Shown piece by piece: positions 1 through 13,955 of a stretch of DNA of 64,000 nt. The notes beneath the pieces are model-generated. The model was not told where the DNA came from. It did no database searches and saw nothing but the letters and a program-made list of their open reading frames with translations. How positions within the stretch are numbered: the stretch's first letter is position 1; each line of letters starts with the position of its first letter. This DNA is from Notospermus geniculatus (taxonomy: Eukaryota > Nemertea > Pilidiophora > Heteronemertea > Lineidae): contig NMRB01000956.1 of the NCBI GenBank assembly GCA_002633025.1, positions 76,070 to 140,069 on the forward strand, read 5' to 3'. The translations under genes and the position numbers were made by a program.

Positions 1-29
1 CACACACACACACACACACACACACACAC
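1..29. repeat. (CA)n microsatellite
   Basis: CA dinucleotide run at the window edge. Confidence 0.95.
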
Positions 30-44
30 CAAGACCAAAAACAA

Positions 45-77
45 TATGGTTCCCGATCTTAAGATCGGGGAACCATA
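45..77. repeat. 33-bp palindrome
   Basis: TATGGTTCCCGATCTT followed by AAGATCGGGGAACCATA, perfect but for one extra G. Confidence 0.85.
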
Positions 78-82
78 AAAAC

Positions 83-350
83 AGAGCATTTTACAGAAAA
101 TGGCCTGCAGCAGAGTTTCAGGACGTGATCTGTAAAATTACAGACTCAAATAAATGTTAAAAGACTTGACTGGAGGCTGACCAAATTATATTTTCATACG
201 TTCTCAGAAAGCATAATTCTGGACAGTCCAATTGAGTACAACTAATACAGGAAAACACAAATCATACCATATGTAAATTTAGGCCTACAGAAGTTCCGGA
301 AACTCTGCTGCTGGCAATTTCTGTAAAAATATTACAGAAATTTCTAACTG
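83..350. mobile_element. Diverged copy of the 13325 MITE
   Basis: Shares GACTTGACTGGAGGCTGACC, AAATTATATTTTC, CAATACAGGAAAACA-like and ATTACAGAAATTTCTAAC with the intact copy, in the same order. Confidence 0.72.
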
Positions 351-915
351 AGTGTACATGTAGGTGTGGTTACCTTCAAATCTTGCCTCGCAATTATTCA
401 TTGAATGTTTGGGGCCAACCATCCAATTTTGAAAACTCAGCTGAAGCCCATCCCGGGAATGAGGTTAAGAACAGTACATACATGTATTCTAAAAGAAATG
501 ATACTGTTTTCGACTTTCTTCAATATTCGAAGTTTTATTTGCTTACCAAAATGAGTCCTCTTCCAGCAGTTTTCAGAGAAACGAAGTTATACATACCATT
601 TACGCGCATTTAGAAGACAGTCGACTGGAGCATCGCTCGTTTACAACATTCCATCTCCGAAATGACACTCAGCTTATAAAGATCCGAACTCCTTTACAAG
701 CTACATATCATAGAAAACGCTATATTTGCATAATGATGTTGGCATTTATGCAACTAGCGGTGGAAAAAATGGTTCTAGATGTCATGGTCTGTTTAGTGAA
801 TGCGTAGAGGAGAAGCGCTGTAGATGAGTTTTAATAGAATTGCTCTCTCTTCGTCAATAAATGCTATACACAAAAACGATTTCACACCACTTGGCGCAGA
901 AAGATACAAGTTGCA
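351..915. other. No supported feature
   Basis: A 76-codon plus frame (383-613) has no recognisable motif or splice context. Nothing else is visible. Confidence 0.5.
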
Positions 916-1810
916 TCGTACTTATTTATAATAATTCTGCAATATTTGGGTCTTCTTTTGTGCTCTTTCGTAGCTCGATGGCACTTTGCCTCCCAAGCTT
1001 CAATTAGAATGATAAATATTAATAAAGGGTTATTTCTTGGTGGTGATTGAGTGTTCGCAGAACTCGTTTGCCGGGCGGAAACGCAGATTTTTTACGTTTT
1101 AAGACTGAATTCGTATGAAACAGAATTTCAAAAGGTTATGGTGGTTCATTTTGTGAATATATTATGTTGTTCAAAACAATTCGATCTGTCTCTTTTCCGC
1201 GTTGAATTCACGCTGAGAGTCATAAAAACAGTATACATCGTAAAAATGTTTTAAAAAAATAATCGGAAAGATCCGAAGTGATAATTCTCTTAAAGCTATT
1301 TTCCACAGAACCAATCTGTATTTATGTCTAAAACTTACTAACTATTCGGGAGCTGCTTTTTGTGTTATCAAATTCAGTGAGTAGTTTGGGATATATCGAG
1401 GAATATATATGTGTGAAAATACCAGTGTTGTTTTCCGTACAGTAATGAACAAGCCAGGGTCGCAAATGTTAATGCGTGATGTCATTGCAGGGATAAATGA
1501 AATCAAAACTGGGCCATTCAGTGTGGAGATAAAGTTCATTTTCAGTCACATATTTACTAATTGACAATTTTTTTACTTCATTCTTTCCCATGAATAGTTG
1601 CATAAGTCCATTGGAGCACTAAAATGCTTGCTCATTATGCAAATTCCTGCAATGACGTCATCAAATTAGCTGAACATTATCATCTGACCAAATCCATGAA
1701 ATATGTTATAACTTTTTAACCATTTGGAATTTTTCAATGAAACAAAAAGCATCTTGATCAGCATTATATCCCTTACCTTCTAAAGTTGTAAAAAAGTAGG
1801 CGCGATAAAT

Positions 1811-2040
1811 ATACTCTAAACTCCCACTTACCTGTCCCATTCCTGAACTCGGAAAAAATGACCAAATCCTAAGTTGAAGATATCGCACGCTGTCATTCTT
1901 TGCCACGCTCGGGAGTGGGACAAGTAAGTGGACAGGACATTACTGTTTCTGACCATACCCCCACCCCATTATCTTCAACTTAGGATTTAGTCTTTTTTCC
2001 GAGTTCAGGAATGGGACAAGGTAAGTGGGAGTTTAGAGTA
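1811..2040. mobile_element. Foldback element with TACTCTAAACTCCCACTTAC ends (copy in unit 1)
   Basis: TACTCTAAACTCCCACTTAC, TGTCCCATTCCTGAACTCGG and AATCCTAAGTTGAAGATA at the left are mirrored by complements at the right, so about 70 bp per side can pair. Confidence 0.78.
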
Positions 2041-3531
2041 CATGTGCAGTATGCTTTTTTATTTTCCAGATCTTCATGACTCGGGGAAAGGATTGCTCAT
2101 TTTAACAATTTTTCATATCGGGGTTGTAGAGGGTTAAAACAAAGAGATGTTACACTAATGGACTGTCTAGATGGGGATAGGAAACAAAGGGATGGTCTGT
2201 CTTTTTCTTGTTAAAATGGTTAACAATCAGCTTTTAATGAATATGGCTTTTTCCGTCGATTTGTCAACCAACGGCCGAAGAATATGGCGGGATCTTTTAT
2301 ACCGTAGAAAATGGCACACGTGTTTTTTGAATGGTTTCGAAAAGACAATTGGCGCGTTTAACGTCTCATCAAGACTAGAAGTGACAGGTCGTTGAATGGG
2401 AACCCCATCCCTGATAGATAAGGTCCCAGAGTAGAAGAATAGAGGCTATAGACCGGGTGGTGATTCACCTACCCCGATTGAGTTTATCGACTTCCTGCTG
2501 GTCGATACGAACAAATTATCGGTCGGTTTAAAACCTGCCATGCTCTTGGTTGTCTCTACGCTTGGATGGGTACACAAGAGAACGTGTAAACGTACATGTA
2601 AAATGCATGTGATATTTCATNTCGTACTTATTTATAATAATTCTGCAATATTTGGGGCTTCTTTTGTGCTCTTTCGTAGCTCGATGGCACTTTGCCTCCC
2701 AAGCTTCAATTAGAATGATAAATATTAATAAAGGGTTATTTCTTGGTGGTGATTGAGTGTTCGCAGAACTCGTTTGCCGGGCGGAAACGCAGATTTTTTA
2801 CGTTTTAAGACTGAATTCGTATGAAACAGAATTTCAAAAGGTTATGGTGGTTCATTTTGTGAATATATTATGTTGTTCAAAACAATTCGATCTGTCTCTT
2901 TTCCGCGTTGAATTCACATCACACACACTGAGAGTCATAAAAAAGGGTATACATCTTTAAAATGTTTAAAAAAATAATCGGAAAGATCCAAGGTGATTAT
3001 TCTCTTAAAGCTATTTTCTACAGAACCAATCTGTATTTACATGTACATGTATGTCAAAAACTTACTAAGTATTCGGGGGCTGCTTTTTGTGTTATCAAAT
3101 TGAGTGAGTAGTTTGGGAGATATCGAGGAAATGCCAGTGTTGTTTTCCGTACAGTAATGAACAAGCCAGGGTCGAAAATGCTAATTCATGCGTGATGTCA
3201 TTGCAGGGATAAATGAAATCAAAACTGAGCCATCCAGTGTGGAAATAAAGTTCATTTTCATTTACATATTTACTAATTGACAAATTTTTCACTTCATTCT
3301 TTCAAATGAATAGTTGCATAAGTCCATTGGAGCACTAAAATGCTTGCTCATTATGCAAATTCCTGCAATGACGTCATCAAATTAACTGAACATGATTCTC
3401 CTGTGACCAAATCCATGAAATATGTTTATAACTTTTTAACCAATTGGAATTTTTCAATGAAACAAAAAGCATCTTGATCAGCATTATATCCCCTTACCTT
3501 CTAAAGTTGTAAAAAGTAGGCGCGATAAATA

Positions 3532-3759
3532 TACTCTAAACTCCCACTTACCTGTCCCATTCCTGAACTCGGAAAAAATGACCAAATCCTAAGTTGAAGA
3601 TATCGCACGCTGTCATTCTTTGCCACGCTCGGGAGTGGGACAAGTAAGTGGACAGGACATTACTGTTTCTGACCATACCCCCAGCCCATTATCTTCAACT
3701 TAGGATTTAGTCTTTTTTTCGAGTTCAGGAATGGGACAGGTAAGTGGGAGTTTAGAGTA
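3532..3759. mobile_element. Foldback element, copy in unit 2
   Basis: Same element as 1811-2040, carried by the second copy of the 1.7 kb duplication. Confidence 0.78.
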
Positions 3760-4497
3760 CATGTGCAGTAGGCTTTTTATTTTCCAGATCTTCATGACTC
3801 GGGGAAAGGATTGCTCATTTTAACAATTTTTCATATCGGGGTTGTAGAGGGTTAAAACAAAGAGATGTTACACTAATTGACTGTCTAGATGAGGATAGGA
3901 AACAAAGGGATGGTCTGTCTTTTTCTTGTTAAAATGGTTAACAATCAGCTTTTAATGAATATGGCTTTTTCCGTCGATTTGTCAACCAACGGCCGAAGAA
4001 TATGGCGGGATCTTTTATATCGTAGAAAATGGCACACGTGTTTTTTGAATGGTTTCGAAAAGACAATTGGCGCGTTTAACGTCTCATCAAGACTAGAAGT
4101 GACAGGTCGTTGAATGGGAACCCCATCCCTGATAGATAAGGTCCCAGAGTAGAAGAATGGAGGCTATAGACCGGGTGGTGATTCACCTACCCCGATTGAG
4201 TTTATCGACTTCGTGCTGGTCGATACGAACAAATTATCGGTCGGTTTAAAACCTGCCATGCTCTTGGTGTGTCTCTACGCTTGGATGGGTACACAAGAGA
4301 ACGTGTAAAACGTAAAATGCATGTCATATTACATCAGCTAAACCACCTGAACCAAGCTCTGTTTTGGCCTGTCATCTAAGTCCGGTGGAAATCCTGGAAT
4401 TAGGCCTCGTCTCCCAAATGCAATATCTTTTTTGATTGGCTGCCCTATCCAGCCATTGATCGTTTGCAACCTATGGATGAGTCTGTAACATCTTTTT

Positions 4498-4758
4498 CCT
4501 TGGTCAAAAACTGACCTGCAGACTGCTGTTATCTTTGTTGGTTTCACATCAAGGGTATCCTTCATGCAGTTCTTGCTTTTTTGCATCTTATGGGACATAT
4601 GGAATATGTTATGTTGTCTATCTTACAATGACGGCAAGAAATGCCGTTGTTTGAGGCAAATTGGAAGCCTTCTCTGAGGAAATATTGATCAATCTTTCTC
4701 GACTTGTCTGCTAGGGCCTTGCCGGCCGTGGTGGGAAATATTTTGAGTCTGTCAAACA
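4498..4758 (-). pseudogene. Possible BED-type zinc-finger fragment with frameshift
   Basis: Minus-strand frame FLREGFQFASNNGISCRHCK gives a CxxC pair. A second frame overlapping its end gives HKMQKSKNC, which would supply the H of a BED/CGGBP1-like finger if one frameshift is assumed. Such fingers occur at the N-terminus of hAT transposases and CGGBP1-like genes. The similarity is weak and read by eye. Confidence 0.25.
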
Positions 4759-4772
4759 AAACATTTGTTCAG

Positions 4773-4801
4773 GTTGATGATGATGATGATGATGATGATG
4801 A
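4773..4801. repeat. (GAT)n microsatellite
   Basis: Nine GAT/TGA units in a row. Confidence 0.95.
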
Positions 4802-7326
4802 GAGAACACACATCAGCGTTCATTGGTGCTTCAGAATAATGCCTCGTAGCGCCCACTGAGATTACCAGCAATAGGTGATAGTCCCCGAGACCGAACACGG
4901 TGAAGAACCCTCGCTTGCTTAGCTCTTGACTGGTTGATTGTGGTATCTGATTGCAGTTGCCCAATATTAGATGGGGTTGGTCCCATCAGAAGACATGCCA
5001 AGAAACGATCGTTGAATGGCTCCCTGTCTGTGGAAAAGAGGGTGTAAAAGATTTCTTATAGCAGAAGCCGTATATTGTTGTTACAGTGGTGGCAGGCTCA
5101 GAGAAGTGGCATGTTGGTGTTATAGGGAGTATCTTTGGGTAAGAAACGACCAAAGGTAGCCTTGTATAGGCCAGAGGCCACCTTGTTAATCCAATGCATT
5201 GCGGCCCAAATTGATTAGCAAGTGACCGTCAGCGAACCGAAGAGGAGAATCTCCTGAACTCGCAGTAATACGGGTACATGTTAATAACCCCATTGGTAAG
5301 CACTGTCTTGAATAAGCTATGACGGTAAATTTCTTGTGAATGACCGGCCATTGCCATCGTTAAGATTACTTGGATAATGAAGTCAGTTAATGACTCCATG
5401 TCTTATGTCTTCTCGGACAGAATTTTGTCCCTTCGGTTCCGAACCACACTCCAGGATCCAAATGTTGGTCTCCGTTGACGCCCCGTTCTAAACAATTACT
5501 GGTCATTATCTCACTTCGAAGGAAGACCGTCATCCCAAGGTCATGGTACAAGGCTGTGTTTTGTTCAATAAACAGCTGTCGGTGACAAAACATCTCCTAG
5601 CCGTCGATTCGAATCCGATGATGACGTCACCCTCCGCATCAGCGGCAAGGAATCGACTGCGAAAGAATGTTGTCGTACATGTATGTTCGCCAACTGGCTT
5701 TTTCCCTTTAAACCCTGGTGAAGCAGTGTATTGCACGTTTTGTGGATATGCAGTATACTGATGTATGTGCATACAATGACGTTGCACACTTATACATGTA
5801 CATGTAAACGGGGAAAAAATTGTAAAATTTCTCATAATTTAATTCACCCCAACCCCTACCAAAGAAAAGTTGTTGACAAGGTACAGTACATGATTTTCTG
5901 ACGTGACTTGAGAAGTTTTACCTCAACTCCTTCAGATGAAACTGCTTTACGTTAAATAAAACCACTTTACGACAATATGGTAACGACACTTTTGCGTCGT
6001 CAGCAGGTCTCAGATAATTCTCAACAGCAATTTCATCATCGACAATCTCTTCCCATCAGCAAGTGACAACACTCGTTGAATTCATACCACTCAATTTTAA
6101 TTAATGGTCTACCAGTGTTTTTGCGGAGAATGCGTCAAGGCAATCCTGTTCTTTAGCAACCCTGTGGTGAGCCCAGAGTTAGTTTCACAGGGCTTCAAGT
6201 AGGCCTAGGCCCTAAAATATCACCAACTGACCGTCATCAACGGCCTCTCTAAGGGCACGGGGATATGGCCCTTCAGATTTTTTAATTAAATCAGCACAGA
6301 ACAAGAAACATGAGAGACCTTTTTGTTGGCCTGGGAGTTTCTTGATTTTTAAACTTCCTGCTGCTGAGGCAGCTGGTTATCACTAGGTATTGTACGAGCG
6401 TAGTTCGTTTCAATCAATGTCTTGAAAATTCGACTCTTCCCTACAATATGATACAATAGTTTGCAGAACGTTTGTAAGGGATTGGTTGATTTCAACATCA
6501 ATTTGCCCATCCTCATACCTTCATTTTATGAGCACAGTAGTACATTCAATATTTAAGGCAACAGTAAATTTATCGTGGGATGAACTCTAACTTGTCTCAG
6601 GGTAAAAATTCACTACAATATACTGAGTGCCCACTCGACTTGTATTTGGCGACAAACTCTACTTGACTTCGCGTCTTATAAACATCTCATGAACAGATCA
6701 CAATAGGAATAATTCGTTTTGTCGCCATTTCAAACACTGCCCCAACACACGTTCATATTTGTAATACGATTGTTAAGCAATTACAGTTTTGGAAAAATTG
6801 TTACAACTCTGTCTCCTCCCGTCTAGACGATTTCAAACATATCCTCTGATTTCGATATATCTGTAGCACACACTGAAATAAAGTCCAAGGAAAGAGAACG
6901 TTCTTAGCACCCTCTCTCGTTTTGTTAAATTTGTGAAATATGGATATTTCAAATTTTGTTCAATTATAGCAAGGTAAGTGGTTATTTTGCGATAAACCAT
7001 ACACTCCTACATATAGTACATGTCATATTAGTAATACTAGTGACCAAAGGTTTCATTCGAGTGAATCATACACGTAAGATGTTAACGTTTTCCATCTGAC
7101 AACGGAAGTGCCATCTTTTAAATTCAGAAAATGGATCACTTGAGACTTCTGGACGTATAAGAGGTGAATATGTTCATTGTGGTCAAAATCGGAAATTATG
7201 CCTGCATCTAAGAGGGATTCTGTATATTGTCTTTCGAATGTTTTCTGCTGCTTAACTGGCCATTTCACATATTATGAAAAATAGATTTTAATATTTTCAA
7301 ATAGTTGAGTTGCTGACTTTGTATCC
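4802..7326. other. No supported feature
   Basis: Unique, AT-rich sequence. Overlapping frames at 5387-5835 on both strands lack homology and splice structure. Confidence 0.45.
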
Positions 7327-7537
7327 AAAAAAGAAATCTTGATTCAAAACTGGCAAAGGAACCAGCCTCTGTCTTTTGTCTTTCCAAATTCCTTTAAAAA
7401 AGAAATGTTGATTCAGAACTGGCAAAGGAACCAAACCTCTGTCTTTTGTCTTTGCAATTTCCTTTAAAAAAGAAATGTTGATTCGGAACTGGCAAAGGAA
7501 CCAAACCTCTGTCTTTTGTCTTTGCAATTTCCTTTAA
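7327..7537. repeat. 70-bp tandem repeat, three copies
   Basis: Units begin AAAAAAGAAATGTTGATTCA and end TCTTTGCAATTTCCTTT; CCTTTAA recurs at 7391, 7461 and 7531. Confidence 0.9.
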
Positions 7538-9846
7538 GATAACGCATTTCGCAATGTCACCAATCATTTAAAGTCGGAATTCATCTTATGTTTGTTTATT
7601 AAAATGTACATACCGAGTTATTGAAATGCACACCAAAGTCAAACAAACGTGGTGTAACAAATTAGGAAAGATAGTGGTATTGAAAGCAGTGGTATTGAAA
7701 TATCCATACCGTGTTATTAAAATGCACATGACAAGTCAACACATGTGTTACTAAATTAGAAAAGTGTCTATGGGCGGACAAATACCGCAATAAAACTAGA
7801 TGTTCATGGGCAAACAATGATTAACATTTCTTTCAATGGATGGGTTATTAAAGCATGAAACAAAAGACACTTTAGCATATATTGGATGGGATGTCTTGTC
7901 TTTTTTGCAAAATGGCAACTAATAAAACGCGCGGTCTGAAGTCAGATGTAAAGGAAAAAGAATTTCGTGGAAGTTATGCTTGAAGAGCGACGTGCTGTCG
8001 ATTTTCTCAGCAAACGTTGGTATCGTAAAATTCAAATGATTGCTTTTGTTTAACTTGATTTTTGGGGGACGTTTTGCCAGTGATTTTTCATTCCAAGTCA
8101 TAAACCAAGCCTGGGTTTCCATGACTCTGCCACAGCCTGGCGCCTTTTCAAGCACCCTACTATGCTTGAACATTAGGTCAAGTTTCCATGTCGTCTGTGA
8201 CATATGGATATACGTTACATCCAAAGAATTGTTCGCCGTCCGTCCAGTGCTATCAGAACACTACATACATGACATAAATGTTTTCATCTAGTTTTGAGCA
8301 ATCAGGGTCCGTACTTGGCTACCGTGAAGAACCTTAGTGACTTCTACTTGATGACAGCTTTAACGTTGATGAAGAACAATCTCCAAGAGAGAGGGTCTGT
8401 AATTTGGTCCCTTTCAGGCCAAGGACATTTAATAACTCGTACATCGATTTCGTCAAAGAGTGAGAAATGGTATGTGATGTTGAAACGCCACTGCAGCTTT
8501 TACCACATCCTGAGAATCTCAGGTCATTTACGGTCGCACCGCTCCCTCTGAACCAAGCGCGAAAAAGGGAGCCAGTTGTGAAGACCCTGGTGCGAGGATG
8601 CTTATACCACAGATATGTAGTCTTTCTACTAAAAGTAGGCCTAATCAAACGTAAATGCAATGACCATCGTTCTTCAGTAACGTCTTACGAAATGTCCAGG
8701 GTCAAAATGTCCTAGGGACGAAATGTCAAGGACGGAAAGTCCGGAGACAGAAGATAGCCATGGTGAAGGTTGGGCAAATGACTTCGAAGAGAGAGGTTCG
8801 ATCGATCCCCAAATTCGTTGGGAAATGAAACACTTTTCCTTTCCTGATTTGGCCTTAATTAGACAATATTCTAGACACTACGAGGACGGTCTTTGTCCGA
8901 GCAGACACTACGTGTGCCCAGCGAGTGTCCCTCGTCAGTGTCAAGTCATTCCCAAGCACTAAGCTTTGCTTGAGGACGACTTGTCGCCCACGTGACCCCG
9001 GAGTCGTCTGCCCGAAACCAACCGAACATGGTGACAAATGTAAACACCGGAGGAGAAGAGAGGTAGCCAAATAAAACAGAGGAGGTTATTTGCAGAAATA
9101 TAAACATACATGGGTCGAGAGTGGCGAAAATTCATTTGATATCTTCGAGTGCGACTAGGACACCGATGATGCCTCCTCTGTAGGGTCACAAGAGACTGCT
9201 ATTATAACTAAATGTATACTTCCCTCCGAGAAAAAAATCATTACTATTGTCACTGGACGTAACGGTGTATTTATTTGATATATTGCAGGTATTCACCAAA
9301 CATATGCGGTGTTCATCGCCCGTTTTATGAGGTGATAGAAAGTAATTTCTGATATGGGGAACATTGACTGTTGAGCAAAGATATCTGGTACTTCTGACCA
9401 GGATGTTATTAGAATTTGTACAGAAAACGACAATTTTAAACAGAACATACCGAAAGGTTAATCATTGACTCTGTTTGCTTAGTTATTCATAGCTTTGTCA
9501 CTGGTGGGTCATCGTGTAACATTCACTTCAAAATTTCAATACCCATTGCAGATTTATACGCCGTCCTGATGCAAGACCAAATCAATTGCCCTTGATATGT
9601 TTAACCATTTGATTTATTCATGATTTGATTTATCATGAACTGACGGAACCTTTCGTTGCTGACGAAAAAAATCAGCTCAACTCTCATGCAAAAATCAACT
9701 TTTCAAAAAAAATCAAGAGGACTGTTTATAAACTGCCGTCAGTTAAAAAAATACTGTTTCACAACGAACCTCTGATTCAACAATCCTAGCAACACTATTT
9801 CAATATGTTCACCGTAAATATCTTCTGATTCAACAACAATTATATA
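7538..9846. other. No supported gene
   Basis: Several 80-108 codon frames overlap on both strands at 7919-8962, but none shows a domain, signal peptide or splice context. Treated as non-coding until tested. Confidence 0.45.
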
Positions 9847-10259
9847 CAGGGTGGTCCAAAAAACGTAACCGCATATTTCCATGGGTCATATGAATAAAGA
9901 GTAGTAAATGCTTTTTCCTGGATTTTTCAATAGTAATGTACTACGCTATGCTGTACAAATCTGAAGTAAAAGCATTTACTAGCTTTTATTCATATCAACC
10001 ATCATCCAGAGACCTAAACCATTGCTATGAATGGATGGGAAATACTGTTAGAAAGACATTGAGGCCAAGAACTCCCGATCCGGTCAAGTACTTTTGATTC
10101 TAGGGACATTTTTGTGAACGGAAGTCAGGGGCTAGCTGAACCGAATGAGGAGTTGTTGGTGACATTTTCTTTCCAACAAAATTTCCTAGCCCTGCATATC
10201 AATGGTTTAGGTCCTTGGATATCGGAAGTATGCGGTTGCGTTTTTTCTGGACCACCCTG
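9847..10259. mobile_element. 413-bp Tc1/mariner-type MITE (TA-flanked)
   Basis: Left CAGGGTGGTCCAAAAAACGT followed by AACCGCATA, right complement TATGCGGTTGCG ... GGACCACCCTG, each flanked by TA. CAGGGTG--CCA ends with a TA target duplication fit mariner-like elements. No transposase frame; the 63-codon frame at 10114 lies inside it and is not a gene. Confidence 0.75.
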
Positions 10260-13200
10260 TATAGCAATCATTGGCAAAAGCAACCAAGGGAAAGCATCTG
10301 AATAACAAGGGCTGATCATCATCAGTTTGCAGTGAGATTTTGCCTTTAATAAGCAGCCTGAGGCCTCCTTGGTTGATGGATGTGTCGTCAATGGGACTGT
10401 TACATTGGCATTCATAATGATCCGATCCCCTGAACAGGACTAAAACTCGACTTCTTGCCTTTGAGGCAAATATCTATATGATATCGCAAGGTGAAATGTT
10501 TTCTACTGGGCATGCCAAATTGGGCGTGTAAACTATTGTGAGAGGGATTGTCCGGCGTGGTGCGGTGCAAGCAAAATCATACCATCGCAAAATAAGCTTT
10601 GTGTAAAATGAGTTTGCTCGTGGCTATCCTTGATTAATTGGCCATGGACACACTCGAAATGAAAATAATAATTTTCTCTGAGGCTATCAGTCGAAAGTAA
10701 CCTACGGGTAAATTCACCTACCTATTGCAAGGAGACTGGGGAGCCCGGATGTGGTAGATGTCACTATAAACAAAGATCTTACCAAAACAGTGTCGAGTCC
10801 TGGATCCTGAAGGCATTGTAATGGCGTGCATCAGAACCTCGGAGCTTTTGAATCGCCTCGGGCTCTTTCTTCACGACTTGGCAGATTTTAATTATAACCG
10901 TGTCAAGCGACGATACGTTGAGTTGAATATCAAGATTGAAAGACCAGCAGCAGGGGCTCCCGAGTCTGGTCATCAGATGCCGAATATCACGGGCAGACGA
11001 GAAGATGAACCAAAACATGGCCGCGATCATCGGAAACGCATCTTCTCGGGGAAATGTCGATTGGAGATCATTAGTGCTGTAAATTTTGTCGGGAAATTTC
11101 AAAGATGAAGATTGCGTGATGACAGTAGCGTGATGAATGTCGCATTTACAGATAATTACTGTTTTGCCTAATAATAATTTCTGGTTGTTTTTTTCTCTGC
11201 TGCAATGATTTGACTTGATGACAACAATGACAATATTTCGCTTGTGATAAAAAGTACAGCTATCTGGAGTTCATGGTCGATTGGTCAACAGGGTGTGCAA
11301 TATCTTGGTATTTACATTCTGCATAACGCATCGTGTAGAAATCGGCTAACCTCTTCCTACACTCTGCAGCAAGCAGCCAGATTCCGTGTTCAACGCTTTG
11401 GGATTTTCTCGTGCGCCCAATCAGAAGCCTCGTTTCTTCGTCGTTCACGGAAGAAAAAATATCAGTGATGTCATTTCATCAAATTTTGATTGGTCAACGT
11501 CATTACCGGGAACACGTCATGCACGTGGGTCGGTGCAAGCTTTGCCGTGATTGGTTGCTGTTTTTAGGACCGGGGAATCCGTTGAACATACACGGAATGT
11601 GGTTTGCTTGCGTGAAGGTCAAGGGAGGAGAAGCCGAGTCTTTACTTGAACTCAGTGAAGATGGGTATTTACTATGAAGGCCCCTATTTGTTTTACTTCC
11701 AACTGACTTTTTGTTAGGAGGGAACGATGACAAAGAAAATCCTTCATCCTGCTTGCTTCCTAATCGACAAAATCAGCTGTATGAATAATCACAATGTTTT
11801 CCCCATTAAATACTTTGAAGAGAACTCAATCTCAGTCAATCTACCATTTTGCCTACAGCAACCTCTCAATGGACACTTCCCTGGTTAATTATCTGTGAAA
11901 ACATTATGTTGACCTCTGCTCCGCCATCGGCTATTCTGACGACCTCCTTCACACCAAGTCATGGCCTCGAGCCAGACATGACATCCTAGATGACGTTTAC
12001 GCTTTGTAACCAGGATTAATCGAATATCTGTCAGGCATCAGACGAAGTCAGAAAGCTGTTTGTAAAGGTATTCAGTAGAGGGTTCATAACGTCTTTTTTT
12101 ATATCTGACGGTTGATTCTGATCCAAATACGATTTGAAAGGGTTTCATGATGTTACTGATGTTAAGGAAGAACTAGGATGTTTAGAAGGCGGTTCTGGCA
12201 AGGGTTGTCAGAGTATACCTGTGTCACCAAGGCCCAATGGAGCGCTAGATGAAACCTACTTAGAGATGACATTACCTTTTATGCAGCAACAAAGTCGTTG
12301 AAGTGAAGATGCAGCAAAGGTGGTGATGGTGATTCTTTTATGGCCATGTAAAAAAATCGTAAAAATGCGCTCATATAACTTTTTCCAACTCTATGCCAGT
12401 CTACACACTGAAAAGAAATAGGCACAGCGTACCCATGGCAATGGGTAAATTCCTTGTCCACTTTTTAAGCCCATTTCCCATGGGCCCGCTGTATCCACCA
12501 TGCGGGACGATACAACTCGGAATGAGTTTAGTGTTCCGATATTGGTATGTGTACCCACGCCTCCGTACACCCATAAAAACGGATGATTTTTTACAGTGTA
12601 CAATGTACAAGCAGTATGCATGACAAATTAATTGTGAAGTCAAAGGATGAACCAGTGTTGCTTTCTTTCTATCCTTTTTTACAACTTTCTATCCTTTTTT
12701 ACAAAAAAGACCAGACATGTTCTACCATTAATTTAGAGTACGGATACCTTCATGGCGTCGGTGTGGGTACGATGAACCCAGAACTCGTAAGTACAAAAAT
12801 GAAGGTTGTTGAGATGAGTCTGTTGAGTCAGAACAAAGTCCTGACGACAAAGATAAAGATACGTCCCATCTTGTCGTAAGTGGCCCTTGCATTTCAATAG
12901 ACATACTGGAAAAGGAAATGAACTGTTGTGAATATCACAGCACATTTCCATGAATTTGAATACGAAATGAGCGCATCATGAATAATCAGGAACTCTTCCA
13001 CTTGCATGATGCATGGGGCCCTTTTGGCACACTCTCAAAATGAAAGGAACAAAAAGATGGGCGGCTATTACATATACAAGTATAAGCAACGCTGTGAAAT
13101 ATAGTACTGACAGATTTATAAAACTTGGTGTTACTATTTAAACAGTATATGAACTTGACCGACATATGATTCAGAATCACTTGGATAAATACACATTGTA

Positions 13201-13324
13201 AGTATCTACGTAGAACAGCAATGATATTTTAGACAAACTAAGTATGGATGTCTGCTGGACGAGTGGGTTCTTTGCCCTCCCTTGAGTGTCCTTAAAACTT
13301 CCACTTTAAGAGAAGGCCATGGCT
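10260..13324. other. No supported gene
   Basis: Overlapping frames at 10779-11108 on opposite strands are mutual shadows without known motifs. A short duplicated TTTCTATCCTTTTTTACAA lies at 12665-12703. The block at 12411-12600 (CCATGGCAATGGGTAAATTC) resembles 28060-28275, so it may be an unlisted dispersed repeat. Confidence 0.45.
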
Positions 13325-13657
13325 CACTGTTAGAAATAACAGAAGATTTTACAGAAAATCTGTGCAGCAGAGTCCCCAGCACTGGATCTGTAAAATTACA
13401 GAGTGATCTGTAAAACTACAGACTTAAATAAATGTTAACAGAGACTTGACTGGAGGCTGACCAAATTATATTTTCCTACTGATCTCAGAAGGCATCATAA
13501 TGGGATGTCCAATGGAGTCCAACCAATACAGGAAAACATGACTCATACCATTAAAAAAATATGTAAATTTACAGAAAGTGCTGGGGACTCTGCTGCAGGC
13601 ACTTTCTGTAAAATTACTGCAAAATCACTACTGTAAAATTAATAATTTCTAACAGTG
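13325..13657. mobile_element. 333-bp MITE with CACTGTTAGAAAT ends
   Basis: Perfect 13-bp ends (13325-13337 and 13645-13657). Longer inner complementarity follows (CAGCAGAGTCCCCAGCACT with AGTGCTGGGGACTCTGCTG), plus several CTGTAAAATTACAG palindromes. CACTG/CAGTG ends are hAT-like; an 8-bp target duplication is not evident. Confidence 0.78.
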
Positions 13658-13770
13658 CTTATTGTGTTACAGCCGAATGATCTTTATGGTGACAAACGTT
13701 ACATGACAACTTTTAAAATTTTTAGAACATTTTAAGGAATTTAGAAGTGTACATGTAGCCTACTCCCTAA

Positions 13771-13955
13771 TGCCCGTGTCACACTGTCCCGAAGTTGACA
13801 CCTGATGGCCATACGAATTAATGGAAACTTTTGGAAATCTTACTGATAAGTGCCAGCCTGAAGAAGACCCCGGTTGGGATCGAAAATTTGCAAGATTCTG
13901 GAAGTTGACTTCGGGGCCATCTTCACGCAAAATTCAAAATTGTGTGACACGGGCA
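13771..13955. mobile_element. 185-bp MITE with TGCCCGTGTCACAC ends, TAA flanks
   Basis: TGCCCGTGTCACAC at 13771-13784 and its complement at 13942-13955, each bordered by TAA. Inside is CTGAAGAAGACCCCGGTTGG then GATCGAAAATTTGC, a motif shared with 15370 and 46809. Confidence 0.72.

Larger units (their letters stand above)
916..4334. repeat. 1.7-kb direct duplication with an N at the junction
   Basis: Copy 1 is 916-2620 and copy 2 is 2622-4334, colinear with a few percent substitutions and small indels (for example CACACA added near 2927). The only base between them is N at 2621. Frames such as 2171-2395 and 3889-4113 are duplicates of each other and show no known domain. Allelic divergence stitched together is as likely as a true tandem duplication. 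Confidence 0.9.
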
